A DNA stretch of 49,599 nt. It comes from Bacteroidales bacterium. GTDB lineage: Bacteria > Bacteroidota > Bacteroidia > Bacteroidales > UBA10428. Position numbers and translations under genes: made by a program. Shown here piece by piece: positions 1-9,137 of this stretch (position 1 is its first letter; every line of letters begins with the position of its first letter). The stretch covers positions 1-49,599 of the forward strand of contig JAFGOZ010000442.1 in the NCBI GenBank assembly GCA_016926235.1. The letters run 5' to 3'. The notes under the pieces are model-generated. The model did no database searches and was not told where the DNA came from. It saw only the letters and a program-made list of their open reading frames with translations.

Positions 1-1
1 C

Positions 2-280
2 GAAACCTGCGAGTTGAAAAACATAGCAACATACGAAAAATATCAAGGCAAAGGGTACGGTAGAGCATTGATAAATTTTATTTTTGATCTCTACAAAAAC
101 GACTATAAAACAATGCTTGTCGGTACAGGCGAAACGCCGACAATCTTGTCGTTTTATGAAAGTTGTGGATTTGAAAAGTCATATCGGGTAAAGAATTTTT
201 TTATCGACAATTACGACCACCCTATGTTCGAGGGCGACATACAACTTGTTGATATGATTTATCTTAAAAAGGATTTATAG
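2..280 (+). CDS. GNAT-family N-acetyltransferase, C-terminal part (5' end outside window)
   Basis: The reading frame is open from the first bases of the window ([10 protein letters not shown]...), so the gene begins upstream and only its last 92 or so residues are here. The segment has the acetyl-CoA binding signature of GNAT enzymes ([11 protein letters not shown], the R/Q-x-x-G-x-G/A motif A) followed by a helix and a '[12 protein letters not shown]' motif B. A TTG at 14 could be read as a start, but that would delete the beta strand normally preceding motif A, so truncation by the window edge is more likely. The substrate cannot be inferred. Confidence 0.85.
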   Translation, partial: ETCELKNIATYEKYQGKGYGRALINFIFDLYKNDYKTMLVGTGETPTILSFYESCGFEKSYRVKNFFIDNYDHPMFEGDIQLVDMIYLKKDL

Positions 281-323
281 GAATAACGGGAATGTATTAC
301 AAACGAAATGAAAACGCTGAACA

Positions 324-860
324 ATGATAAATAAGGGAAGAATAGAATTTATAATACAAAACCAGGATTTTAGCGATTACAAGTGGATAAATCCTAAGAA
401 GATTATTGTTGCACACTGGGTAAGAGTCAAATGTACTTTTGGGTGCAGTGATTATGGATTAGGGACATGTCCTCCTAATACTCCATCAGTTAGTGAGTGT
501 GAAAAATTCTTCAAAGAGTACGAAAGTGGAATAATAATTCGACTAACCAAATTCGCAGATAAAAATTCTTATCCATCTGATTGGTCCAAAGAAATGACAA
601 ATAAATTACTTAAAATTGAGAGAGAGATTTTTCTTTCAGGACATCAAAAAGTTTTTTTACTCAATCAGACTTGTTGCTCACTGTGCCAAGATTGTTCAGG
701 TAATAGACCAGACTGCAAAGACAAAAAAAATAGCAGACCAAGTCCGGAGAGTTTTGCAGTGGACGTATATGAGACTGTAAAAAACGTGGGATTAGAAATA
801 AATGTAGTAGCAGACAATCCAGCAGAAATAAATAGAATAGCAATATTATTGATAGAATGA
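324..860 (+). CDS. DUF2284-type Cys-rich putative metal-binding protein
   Basis: A 178-residue protein with the cysteine layout of the DUF2284 family. An N-terminal block has C-x3-C followed by GLGTCPPNTPS, and a central block has CCSLCQDCSG and a further C before KNSRPSPES. These eight or so cysteines are likely ligands for a metal or Fe-S cluster. Family members are common in anaerobes and have no established reaction. The gene stands alone after the acetyltransferase, and the next gene follows after roughly 100 bp. The first ATG gives a full-length family match, so the start is not in doubt. Confidence 0.75.
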   Translation: MINKGRIEFIIQNQDFSDYKWINPKKIIVAHWVRVKCTFGCSDYGLGTCPPNTPSVSECEKFFKEYESGIIIRLTKFADKNSYPSDWSKEMTNKLLKIEREIFLSGHQKVFLLNQTCCSLCQDCSGNRPDCKDKKNSRPSPESFAVDVYETVKNVGLEINVVADNPAEINRIAILLIE

Positions 861-965
861 AAACCAAGCACGAACCGCTAAAAGCTGAATAAAAGCAAGC
901 CGTACAAGCGTTTATTTTAATCAATGTTTTGTATATTTCGGTTTTATATAAATGAAAACGCACCT

Positions 966-1421
966 ATGAACGACATACGCCTGAAACCAATTGCATACGT
1001 AAAAAACACCCGGACCGAACCAATTGATGACAACTGGTCAGCCGTGGAATCCATCATTGAACTGACTAACGATATGCCGGAAGAATGTTTTGATGGCATT
1101 GTGGATTTTTCACATCTTGAGATAATTTATTATTTCGACAAATCTACCAAGACCTTTATTGGAAGTGAACATCCAAGAGAAAATAAGAACTTTCCCAAAG
1201 TGGGTATTTTTGCCCAGCGAAAAAAAGACCGGCCCAATCATATAGGTGTTACTATTGTAAACCTGGTGTGTCTTGAAGGACGTAAACTAATTGTTTCCAA
1301 CCTGGATGCAATAGATGGGACACCTGTATTGGATATAAAACCTGTTTTCAGGGAATTCCTTCCTATGGGTGAAGTGAAACAACCCGGATGGACAAAAGAT
1401 CTAATGAAAAACTACTGGTAG
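966..1421 (+). CDS. trmO: TrmO/TsaA-like tRNA (t6A37) N6-methyltransferase
   Basis: About 151 residues with the TrmO (TsaA/UPF0066) fold signature: LKPIAYVKN at the N-terminus, IVDFSHLEIIYYFD in the middle, then FAQRKKDRPNHIGVTIVNL and DIKPVFREF. In characterised members this beta-barrel protein uses S-adenosylmethionine to methylate N6-threonylcarbamoyladenosine at position 37 of threonine tRNAs. An upstream in-frame ATG at 924 would add a 14-residue extension (MFCIFRFY...) that does not look like the family. The ATG at 966 gives the conserved N-terminus and is preferred. It lies one base ahead of the Nim-like flavoprotein gene and is probably co-transcribed with it. The assignment rests on motifs only. 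Confidence 0.82.
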   Translation: MNDIRLKPIAYVKNTRTEPIDDNWSAVESIIELTNDMPEECFDGIVDFSHLEIIYYFDKSTKTFIGSEHPRENKNFPKVGIFAQRKKDRPNHIGVTIVNLVCLEGRKLIVSNLDAIDGTPVLDIKPVFREFLPMGEVKQPGWTKDLMKNYW

Positions 1422-1422
1422 T

Positions 1423-1890
1423 ATGATACACAAAATGAGAAGACAGGACAGAAAACTAAATAAAAATGAATCATTGGAAATACTAAAAAATGGAGAATAC
1501 GGCGTTTTATCCATGGTAACTCCAAATAATGAAGGATACGGAATCCCGTTAAATTATACCTTGGAAGGAGAGAAAATATATTTTCATTGTGCTACTGAAG
1601 GGGCTAAACTTGACAACCTGAGAAATAACCATAAAGTTTCCTTTTGTGTGGTTGGTAAAACAGAGCTTATGCCCGATAAATTCGGGACCAAATATGAAAG
1701 TGCTATTGTAAAAGGTGCAATATCAGAAGTAGAAGGGGATGAAAAGCGGGAAGCTTTGAGACTTTTGATTAAGAAGTACTCTGGCGATTATATAAATGAA
1801 GGCGAGGTTTATATTGATAAATATTGGGATCGTGTTAAAATTATTAAACTCTTGATTGATTCAATATCAGGGAAAGCACGTAAACATTGA
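1423..1890 (+). CDS. Pyridoxamine 5'-phosphate oxidase-fold flavoprotein (NimA-like)
   Basis: A 155-residue protein of the split-barrel FMN-binding family, closest in appearance to the nitroimidazole-resistance (Nim) group. It has an N-terminal MRRQDRK and the block YGVLSMVTPNNEGYGIPLNY, then IYFHCATEGAKLDNLRNN and VSFCVVG. The early MRR motif of Nim-like proteins matches the internal ATG at 1435 better than the ATG at 1423, so the true start may be four codons downstream. Members bind FMN and often reduce small electrophiles. Actual drug resistance cannot be inferred from similarity. It directly follows the TrmO-like gene. Confidence 0.82.
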   Translation: MIHKMRRQDRKLNKNESLEILKNGEYGVLSMVTPNNEGYGIPLNYTLEGEKIYFHCATEGAKLDNLRNNHKVSFCVVGKTELMPDKFGTKYESAIVKGAISEVEGDEKREALRLLIKKYSGDYINEGEVYIDKYWDRVKIIKLLIDSISGKARKH

Positions 1891-1949
1891 TTCACTATCA
1901 TAATCAAACACAAAATGCTTCGTTAAGACTCCATTACTCATATTAACAC

Positions 1950-1980
1950 TTGGATAACATGAAACATTTCTGTACATTTG
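1950..1980 (+). promoter_or_regulatory. Candidate Bacteroidota-type promoter for the radical SAM cluster
   Basis: TACATTTG at 1973-1980 matches the -7 consensus TAnnTTTG, with a TTG at 1950-1952 exactly 20 bases upstream as a -33 element. It lies about 90 bases before the first gene of the 2-7.6 kb cluster, in a 177-bp gap with no other evident feature. Confidence 0.5.
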
Positions 1981-2067
1981 AACGAATCCAAGTTAAAAGT
2001 ATTGGACCAATAGAAGATATGTGAATGTGAATGTATAGGGTATACCCTGACCTACGGTATATAAAAA

Positions 2068-3243
2068 ATGACCAGCTCAAAATTTAAGACAAATTACCTA
2101 CCTGAAATTAAGGCATTGCTACTTGGGAGAGAAAAACCATCCATAGTATCAGTTAACCTGACTGATCGCTGTAACCAAAAATGCATTTATTGTGAAATTA
2201 GAATAGACAAAAACTCTTCCCGTGAAGAACTGCTTTCAAAAGAAGACATGCTTTGGATCATAGACCAAATGTACGTTGTTGGAATTAAGCGACTTTCCAT
2301 GTGCGGTGGTGAACCATTTCTTTTTAAAGAAATTATTGATGTTGTAAGATATGCTAATAGCAAACAAATTAAGTGCAATATTACTTCAAACGGCATGACC
2401 ATCCACTATCTATCAAACGAGGATTTGCTTACACTTTCAAAATGTAACACTCATATTAATATCTCAATCGATTCATTCGACCAAAAAATTCAGGCACAAA
2501 CCCGAGGGAATGAAGATGCTTTGTCTAATGCATTAAAGAGTATGGAGACACTCAAAAAATATAACATACCTTTTACTTTACTTTCAGTTATTTCAAGATA
2601 CAATTACCATGAATTGTTCAACTCATTTATTGCAGCCTATGAGTCAGGTGCAAAAGAAATATTATACCAACCGGTAATTAATTATTCCAATTTCCCGGAT
2701 AGAGAGGGCCTTCCTAATAAAAAACAAATTAACGTTGGGGTGGATAAGATCGATGTATTAAATGATCAACTTGAAAAAATCTACCAGTTTGAAAGAAAGA
2801 ATAACATTAAAACAAATGTATACCGCATTAAGCCATGGATCAATAATTATATAAAAACAGCTTCAGGTTCAAACAGTTCCTGGTTTTTTAATGATATATT
2901 AAAAAAATTCTATTGCCGAGAAGTTCATACAGTCATAGATATCAGTTATAACGGCGGTATTCAACCCTGTGGCCTGGCGCTTGCAATCACAAGTATTAAA
3001 GATAACAAAGAGACGAATTTGTTATCGCAATGGTACAAAGCTGGTTCCTCTTTGAAAAACAACTTAAAAAATAAAAAATATCCTGAGATTTGTAATGGTT
3101 GTTGTCATAAGTTTAGCAGAAATATGATAGCTTCGGTCTTTAAGTATCCTCTGGCAAATAATAAAGCCTTGCGAAAGGTTATTTTGTTACTTATATTTAG
3201 GACTATATCAATGATCAATAAAAAAACATTTCATAACTTATAA
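2068..3243 (+). CDS. Radical SAM protein (first gene of biosynthetic cluster)
   Basis: A 391-residue radical SAM enzyme. The [4Fe-4S]/SAM-binding motif is CNQKCIYC (C-x3-C-x2-C) near residue 35, in VNLTDRCNQKC. GGEP follows near residue 77. The C-terminal third carries more cysteines (FYCREVHT, GGIQPCG, ICNGCCHKF), which resembles a SPASM/twitch-type auxiliary cluster region. It opens a tight cluster. Its stop codon overlaps the start of the SDR gene (TAATG), so the two are probably translationally coupled. The substrate is unknown. Neighbours that handle sugars or lipids (GT2, SDR) suggest tailoring of a glycoconjugate or other small molecule, which is inference. Confidence 0.85.
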   Translation: MTSSKFKTNYLPEIKALLLGREKPSIVSVNLTDRCNQKCIYCEIRIDKNSSREELLSKEDMLWIIDQMYVVGIKRLSMCGGEPFLFKEIIDVVRYANSKQIKCNITSNGMTIHYLSNEDLLTLSKCNTHINISIDSFDQKIQAQTRGNEDALSNALKSMETLKKYNIPFTLLSVISRYNYHELFNSFIAAYESGAKEILYQPVINYSNFPDREGLPNKKQINVGVDKIDVLNDQLEKIYQFERKNNIKTNVYRIKPWINNYIKTASGSNSSWFFNDILKKFYCREVHTVIDISYNGGIQPCGLALAITSIKDNKETNLLSQWYKAGSSLKNNLKNKKYPEICNGCCHKFSRNMIASVFKYPLANNKALRKVILLLIFRTISMINKKTFHNL

Positions 3244-4043
3244 TGAAAACAGTTTTAATAACAGGAGGTAACAAAGGTATAGGTTTGGAAATTTGCCGCC
3301 AGTTGGATAAGCTTGGATGGCAGGTAATTTTATGTTCAAGAAATTTTGACAAAGGAGTACAGGCTGCTCAAAACCTGAGTAAAAACATATTGACACATCA
3401 ACTTGATGTTAAAGATGAAACCAGCATTCAAAACCTGCTTACATATGTAAGCAAAGAAATTGGCAAACTTGATGTATTAATTAATAATGCAGGAATGGGA
3501 GCAAATTCACAGGAGAATCCTGGTTTATCAAACGTAAAAAGAACGATTAAAAAACATTTTAGAATAATTTATGCGCTTTCACAAAAGGCAAAGCCATTTC
3601 TTAATCAATCAAAATTATTTAATGAAAACATTTCTGCTGGAGAAATTCCTTTGTCAAGGGTAAAAGATATTATGGAAACAAACTTTTACGGGGTGTGGAG
3701 GATGATCCAGGTCTTTGTCCCGCTTCTTAAGAAAGGTGAATCACCACAAATTATAAATGTAAGTAGCGGGATGGGTACTTTAAGCAACCTCACAGGACTT
3801 TATCCGGGATATAGCTTATCCAAAGCATCCCTGAATGCTCTCACTATTCTATTTTCAAATGAATTAAGGTCAAAAAATATTAAAGTTAATGCGGTTAATC
3901 CGGGTTGGGTAAAAACCGATATGGGTGGCCCCGATGCCCCCAGAACTGTTGAGGAAGGAGCCGATACAGTTGTTTGGTTAGCAAACCAGATAAATGTGCC
4001 AAGTGGTAAGTTTTTTATGGACAGGCGTGAAATAGAATGGTAA
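3243..4043 (+). CDS. Short-chain dehydrogenase/reductase (carbonyl reductase-like)
   Basis: A 266-residue NAD(P)-dependent SDR. The Rossmann motif TGGNKGIGLE is at residues 7-16, the NNAG motif near residue 81, and catalytic Tyr/Lys in YSLSKAS near residue 190, followed by NPGWVKTDM. An unusual insertion of about 45 residues rich in Lys, Ser and Asn sits between NNAG and the METNFYG helix. This resembles the carbonyl-reductase subgroup, whose members carry extra helices there. The start overlaps the preceding radical SAM gene, and the stop is 20 bases from the next radical SAM gene. It probably reduces or oxidises an intermediate of the pathway. Confidence 0.9.
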   Translation: MKTVLITGGNKGIGLEICRQLDKLGWQVILCSRNFDKGVQAAQNLSKNILTHQLDVKDETSIQNLLTYVSKEIGKLDVLINNAGMGANSQENPGLSNVKRTIKKHFRIIYALSQKAKPFLNQSKLFNENISAGEIPLSRVKDIMETNFYGVWRMIQVFVPLLKKGESPQIINVSSGMGTLSNLTGLYPGYSLSKASLNALTILFSNELRSKNIKVNAVNPGWVKTDMGGPDAPRTVEEGADTVVWLANQINVPSGKFFMDRREIEW

Positions 4044-4062
4044 TTCAAAAAAAAATGTCAAT

Positions 4063-5103
4063 ATGATACCAGATGGAATTTCTTACATATTAAAAAAGAC
4101 AATCTACAAAAAGATACGCATATCTCATATTATTGCATTTATTAAATACAACAATATTACCAAATTAATCAACTTAATAAATTCATTCTATGAAAGACAC
4201 ACAAAGAAATCAACTTTAAAATCAAAACCATATCTTATAAATTCAGAACTAACTAATTCTTGTTTTCTAAAATGTCCGTTTTGCCCAACTGGTAAAGAAA
4301 ATTCAAGACCTAACGGATTTGCAGAACCTGCATTATATGAAAAAATAATTAAAGAAATTGGCAAATATGTTTACTTAATTACTTTTCATGGTTGGGGTGA
4401 GCCCTTGTTGCCTAAAAACCTGCCATATTTAATTGAATTGTCACATAGGAATAGAATCTGTACAGTGGTCACAACAAATGGGCTTTTATTGAATGAAGAA
4501 ATTTCAAAAAAGCTAATTACCAGCAAATTGGACGTGTTATACATTTCGCTAGATGGAATCACTGAAGAAACATACCAGAAATACAGAATCGGAGGAAAAT
4601 TTGATACAGTATTAAATAACATTAAAAAACTAGTTTCCTTAAAAAAAGAGATGAAAAGCTCAAATCCATTTATAGAATGGCAGTTTATTGTATTCAAACA
4701 TAATGAGCATGAGATTTTTGAAGCAAAAAAGAAAGCAAAAGAACTTGGTGTAAACAACATAGTGTTTTTACCTGCCTACACAGAAAATCCAGATTTTGAC
4801 CCATCAGATCAGAAATTCAGATTGCCGAAAAACTCCCCTTTATCAATACGTTCTGATTGCAAACATCTATGGAGTAGTTTGGCTTTTCACTGGAATGGCA
4901 CAATTGTTCCCTGTTGTTATGATTATAAGGAAGAAATATCATATGGCACGATTAATCATACTAATTTTAATGATACATGGAATAGTGCACAATTTATTAA
5001 ATCCAGACAAATTATAATAAATGGTTGTGATAATCAATCAAATAATCTGCCTTGCTATAAATGTATAAGCCATATTGATATTCAACTAAATATCGTAAAT
5101 TAG
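4063..5103 (+). CDS. Radical SAM/SPASM domain protein
   Basis: A 346-residue radical SAM enzyme. After about 55 residues of basic N-terminal extension comes SELTNSCFLKCPFCPTG with the C-x3-C-x2-C motif, then TFHGWGEPLL (a GGEP equivalent). The C-terminal SPASM region has CKHLWSSLAFHWNGTIVPCC and a final PCYKC. SPASM proteins carry extra Fe-S clusters and often modify peptides, but this branch also includes enzymes acting on non-peptide substrates. It is the third gene of the cluster, and the next gene starts 8 bases downstream. No precursor peptide gene was seen nearby. Confidence 0.87.
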   Translation: MIPDGISYILKKTIYKKIRISHIIAFIKYNNITKLINLINSFYERHTKKSTLKSKPYLINSELTNSCFLKCPFCPTGKENSRPNGFAEPALYEKIIKEIGKYVYLITFHGWGEPLLPKNLPYLIELSHRNRICTVVTTNGLLLNEEISKKLITSKLDVLYISLDGITEETYQKYRIGGKFDTVLNNIKKLVSLKKEMKSSNPFIEWQFIVFKHNEHEIFEAKKKAKELGVNNIVFLPAYTENPDFDPSDQKFRLPKNSPLSIRSDCKHLWSSLAFHWNGTIVPCCYDYKEEISYGTINHTNFNDTWNSAQFIKSRQIIINGCDNQSNNLPCYKCISHIDIQLNIVN

Positions 5104-5110
5104 ATTCGAC

Positions 5111-6511
5111 ATGAAAATAGGTTTAGTTTTTCCAAATAAAGACAGACGTTATAAAACTGTTCACCTTGGGTTGGCATATATCGCATCGCATGCAAGGTTA
5201 CATCATGATGATCTTTCATTTAAGGTTTTAGATACCCGGGTTGCTAAGAAAAAAGAAGTGAAAGAATTTTTCAATTCAGCTTTTGATCTTGTTGGAATAA
5301 CTGTGTTTTCACCTGTATACTTTGAGGTAAAGGATATATTTAATAAGCTTAAGCAAAGATATCCCCAAATACCTGTTTGCCTTGGAGGGCCTTACGTTAC
5401 AACCATTATGCAGGAGATTTTTGGTGAAACACCGGCAGAATATGCAGTGTATGGTGAAGGAGAAGAAACATTTACACAACTGATTTCCTGCTTAAAAGGA
5501 AATGGACAACTTGAAAATATTGATGGTTTAATGTACAAAAGCCAAAACGGAGAAATTTTGGTAAATCCTCCACGTAAAAGAAATAAAGATCTCGATCAGC
5601 TACCACTTCCCGCATATGATCTGTTCCCGATGGAACGCTATCCACTTCACAGGCTGGTGACAAGCAGGGGTTGCCCGTATTCATGTGCATGGTGCAATTC
5701 AAGTTCAATATGGAAAAATGGATATTATGCGATGAGTTCAAAAAAGATTGTATCTGAAATCGAATATTTAATTTCAAATTATGGGAAAAAGACATTTATT
5801 TTCGGGGATAATACGTTTAATCTGGACCTGAAACGAGTAGATGAATTTTGTGACCTGCTAATTGAAAAAAACATTAAAATTTTATGGGCTGTTTCTCTTC
5901 GGGCAGATAACATTACACCTGAAACAGCATCAAAGATGAGAAAAGCAGGCTGTTATAATGTCGCTATTGGTATAGAGTCGGCAAATAATATAATCCTTGA
6001 AAAAATTGGGAAAAATACTACCATAGAAAAAATTACAGCAGGCATAAAGATATTAAAAGACGCCGGTATTGAAATTATGTCCCAATACGTAATTGGAAGT
6101 CCTTTCGAGACCCTTGAGACCGTAAAAGAATCTATTTTATTTGCCAAATCTTCGGGATGCGATTTTACAAATTTTTATACAGTATTACCTTTTAAAGGAA
6201 GTCCACAATGGGATTATGTAAAAAAGAATGGCAAATTGTATACTGATAAAATTCACGATTTCCATTCCATAGAACCAAGAATTGTATTTGAAACACCAGA
6301 ATTTAGTTATAATGAAAGATTAGAAGCTATAAAACTGGTTACGAAAGAAGGCTTTTACAGCAATAAGGATAAAAAGAACTGGTTGTTTGACTTTGCAAAA
6401 GAATCGTCACGAAAAATTCAAAATATCTTACCTTATAGTATAGGTGAGAAAATATTTATGGTTTTAAAATCAATATACCGTTTAAAGTTTGTTAAGAAAA
6501 ATAACCGTTAA
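5111..6511 (+). CDS. B12-binding-type radical SAM protein (BchE/P-methylase-like)
   Basis: A 466-residue protein with the two-domain build of cobalamin-dependent radical SAM enzymes. The N-terminal Rossmann domain (residues about 1-150) includes GLAYIASHARL, LVGITVFSP, CLGGPYVTT and YGEGEETF. The radical SAM domain starts at SRGCPYSCAWC near residue 185 (C-x3-C-x2-C), followed by IFGDNTFN and AGCYNVAIGIESAN. The classical cobalamin DxHxxG motif is not apparent, as is common in this class, so actual cobalamin use is not proven. Enzymes of this type methylate or rearrange unactivated carbons. It sits between the SPASM protein (8 bp) and the GT2 gene (13 bp). Confidence 0.87.
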   Translation: MKIGLVFPNKDRRYKTVHLGLAYIASHARLHHDDLSFKVLDTRVAKKKEVKEFFNSAFDLVGITVFSPVYFEVKDIFNKLKQRYPQIPVCLGGPYVTTIMQEIFGETPAEYAVYGEGEETFTQLISCLKGNGQLENIDGLMYKSQNGEILVNPPRKRNKDLDQLPLPAYDLFPMERYPLHRLVTSRGCPYSCAWCNSSSIWKNGYYAMSSKKIVSEIEYLISNYGKKTFIFGDNTFNLDLKRVDEFCDLLIEKNIKILWAVSLRADNITPETASKMRKAGCYNVAIGIESANNIILEKIGKNTTIEKITAGIKILKDAGIEIMSQYVIGSPFETLETVKESILFAKSSGCDFTNFYTVLPFKGSPQWDYVKKNGKLYTDKIHDFHSIEPRIVFETPEFSYNERLEAIKLVTKEGFYSNKDKKNWLFDFAKESSRKIQNILPYSIGEKIFMVLKSIYRLKFVKKNNR

Positions 6512-6523
6512 AAAAGACCCAAC

Positions 6524-7612
6524 ATGGTAACATTAGTTATTATAACATGTGCAATCATTCTTCTTTACCTGTCATATCCTCTATGGCTAATAGTCCAACC
6601 TAAAATATTGTTACCTGAAGAAGAGGATAAAAATATAGATAATGTGTCTATCATCTTTTTATCCCAAAACAGTGAAAGTATTTTACAGAATAAAATAAGT
6701 TTTTTATTGAATGAAATTGACCAATTCAAGAATGCTGAAATTATAATAGTAGATGATGGCAGCAAGGATGAAAGCCAGAATATTTTGAAACAGTTTACAG
6801 ATGAAAGAATAAAGTTACTGCTAAAAGATAATCCTTGTGGCATACCTGACTCTATGAATCTTGGTATTCAAAATGCCCGATTTGAACATATTGTATTTTG
6901 CGATAAGCGTCAGCATCTTTCAAAAGGAATAATTAAAAAACTAATATTACCATTAAATAATCCAAATATAGGAATGGTTTCATCCTGCGTTTCTAATTAT
7001 GACAAATGTGGAAAATATTCATTATTAAGGGCTCATGAGAATTTTATAAAATATAAAGAAGGGCAAATGGGAAATTTGATGGGTGTTTATGGTCCATTAC
7101 ATGCTATTCGAAAAGACTGTTACCAAGAAATGCCTGATAAAATTATACTTGATGATTTGTACAATACTCTTCAAGTACTGAGTAAAAAGCAGGTAGTATT
7201 TATGCAAGAATGCCAAATATTTGATGATGATATGGATTTTCTTTATAATTATAAAAGAACAAAGCGTTACTTTCTGGGATTCATTCAAATATTAAAAAAC
7301 CATAAACTTTTGTCGGCATTAAACTTACAACAAATTATTATGCTTTTATGGCATAAGTATTTACGTATTATTATTCCCATCCTTATCTTTATTTGCTATA
7401 CTATGTTTGGTATAAAAAGCATTTCTGATCCTTTAGCCTTATCGATTTTTTCAAGTATTACATTAATAGTAATTTTATGTCTTTTTATTGGAAGTAATAA
7501 GGCTAACTTACAGATAAATAGCTTTATACGTTTTATCACATTTTACTCGTTTGCTTTTATGGAGTTTCTATTTATTACCGTTTTATTTAAAAAATTATTC
7601 AATGGAAAATGA
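6524..7612 (+). CDS. Glycosyltransferase family 2 membrane protein
   Basis: A 362-residue GT-A-fold glycosyltransferase. A hydrophobic N-terminal helix (residues about 2-24) is followed by VSIIFLSQN, IIIVDDGSKDES and NPCGIPDSMNLGIQNA, the usual start of family 2. The position where family members have an acidic DxD metal site reads FCDKRQHLSKG, which is an atypical variant. Two or three C-terminal membrane helices (YLRIIIPILIFICY, ALSIFSSITLIVILCLFIG, FITFYSFAFMEFLFITVLF) resemble processive membrane glycosyltransferases. It is the last gene of the 2-7.6 kb cluster. The likely role is transfer of a sugar to a lipid or glycan whose precursor is altered by the radical SAM enzymes (inference). 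Confidence 0.85.
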   Translation: MVTLVIITCAIILLYLSYPLWLIVQPKILLPEEEDKNIDNVSIIFLSQNSESILQNKISFLLNEIDQFKNAEIIIVDDGSKDESQNILKQFTDERIKLLLKDNPCGIPDSMNLGIQNARFEHIVFCDKRQHLSKGIIKKLILPLNNPNIGMVSSCVSNYDKCGKYSLLRAHENFIKYKEGQMGNLMGVYGPLHAIRKDCYQEMPDKIILDDLYNTLQVLSKKQVVFMQECQIFDDDMDFLYNYKRTKRYFLGFIQILKNHKLLSALNLQQIIMLLWHKYLRIIIPILIFICYTMFGIKSISDPLALSIFSSITLIVILCLFIGSNKANLQINSFIRFITFYSFAFMEFLFITVLFKKLFNGK

Positions 7613-7835
7613 AATGAGAGAAAAAAGTGAATAGTTACTATACCCTTATTACTGTCACTGGAAGTATATTTACCCTTTATTGAGAATTTATCTCCTAAAA
7701 TAAAACTTACAAATCGGCGTTTTATGATTACTGTTTTAAAATAAAACCTAAATCTGGAGTGAGGATCAAAGTGATAATAAATCCTTAATGAAGGATTGCC
7801 ACTTTTATTTCTTTTTACTTACTTTTAAATCCCGT

Positions 7836-8963
7836 ATGGAAGGAACAGGAATACTACGATATTTTTACCTTGTTGGATTTGCCAATGCTTTATTCTTCAG
7901 TATTTTAATTTATTCCAAACCCAAACGTAACCGAGCAGATAACCTATTGGCAGGGTGGCTAATATTTCTTTCACTTCAACTTATTATCCCTTTCTTATAT
8001 TTATCTGACCTGAGCAAGTATTACCCCTATGCAGGTATTGAAGTTTCTTTATATGTTGTGCACCCTTTATTACTTTACTTATATATCAAATCCATAATAG
8101 GACGTTTCCCTTCTAAAAAGAATCTCTTTAAACTAATAGCCTTTGCTGCAATAGTAGAATTATCAATGTCTAGTTTTTACCTAATACCTGCCAAAGAGAG
8201 ACTAAATATTATAATGGGAAATAAACCTATAAAACCTCTCTTTCTAATTATTATGATCCCTTTATCTATTTACCTTTTTTACTTTGTAATTATAAGTACA
8301 AGAACATTGAAGGATTATAAAACGAACGTACTTGAAGTATACTCATATAAAGAAAATATTGATCTGCTTTGGCTTAGAAGACTTACGCTATTCTTTTACG
8401 GATCATTACTAATAAGTTTTCCAATACTATTGATCTTCTACTTAAAAAAAGTCCCACTTGCTGAAGCAGACTATGTATACTTTGCCTTCCTGACCATTTT
8501 CATTTTCTTTATTGGTTATTGGGGTTACAAGCAAGGTGAAGTATTTAATCTTCATGAAGAAGGCAGAGCCGAAAATGATAAAACAGATACAGAAAATCAT
8601 ACATCCAACCTTCGTCCAATTTCACAAGAGAAGATACAATCAGTTAAAAAAATAATGGATAGTGAAAAACCTTACCTAAATCCTTCACTAACCATTTATG
8701 AGCTCGCTAAAATAATGGATGTGCAACCCCATTACCTATCAAGATTGATAAATCAGGAATATCATTGCAACTTCTTCGAATTTATTAACCAGTATCGTAT
8801 TAATGCTTTTAAAGAGTACCTTGCTACAAATAAATTCAAAGATTTTACCCTTTTAGGCATTGCCCTTGAATGTGGCTTTAACTCCAAATCGGCCTTTAAC
8901 CGGATATTTAAGGAATATACCGGTTTAACACCAACCGAGTATAAAAAGAAAATTGCATCCTGA
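7836..8963 (+). CDS. Membrane-bound AraC-family transcriptional regulator
   Basis: About 375 residues: roughly seven hydrophobic helices over residues 5-250, then a C-terminal double helix-turn-helix of the AraC/XylS type (MDSEKPYLNPSLTIYELAK, VQPHYLSRLINQEY, LGIALECGFNSKSAFNRIFK, TGLTPTEYKK). Such membrane-tethered AraC proteins are common in Bacteroidota and are thought to sense envelope signals. An upstream ATG at 7788 would add MKDCHFYFFLLTFKSR. The ATG at 7836 places the first membrane helix near the N-terminus and is preferred, though not certain. The gap before it (7613-7835) holds no recognisable promoter or hairpin. Targets are unknown. Confidence 0.85.
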   Translation: MEGTGILRYFYLVGFANALFFSILIYSKPKRNRADNLLAGWLIFLSLQLIIPFLYLSDLSKYYPYAGIEVSLYVVHPLLLYLYIKSIIGRFPSKKNLFKLIAFAAIVELSMSSFYLIPAKERLNIIMGNKPIKPLFLIIMIPLSIYLFYFVIISTRTLKDYKTNVLEVYSYKENIDLLWLRRLTLFFYGSLLISFPILLIFYLKKVPLAEADYVYFAFLTIFIFFIGYWGYKQGEVFNLHEEGRAENDKTDTENHTSNLRPISQEKIQSVKKIMDSEKPYLNPSLTIYELAKIMDVQPHYLSRLINQEYHCNFFEFINQYRINAFKEYLATNKFKDFTLLGIALECGFNSKSAFNRIFKEYTGLTPTEYKKKIAS

Positions 8964-9137
8964 CTAAAATTTTGTCCCATTCTTCAACTGGAAAAGAGAT
9001 ACAGACATCTTACACATTATTTACTATACATTTTCAATTATACATTATTCTCAAAAGTTTGTCCCAACTTTTAAAAGTGAGACGATGGATATGTTTCTTT
9101 TCATTTGTTTTGGAGTGTTATTATAAATCTCAAAAAA

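Noticed and set aside
1423..1890. Nitroimidazole resistance gene
   Set aside because: Only family-level similarity to Nim proteins; the family is broad and resistance cannot be inferred.
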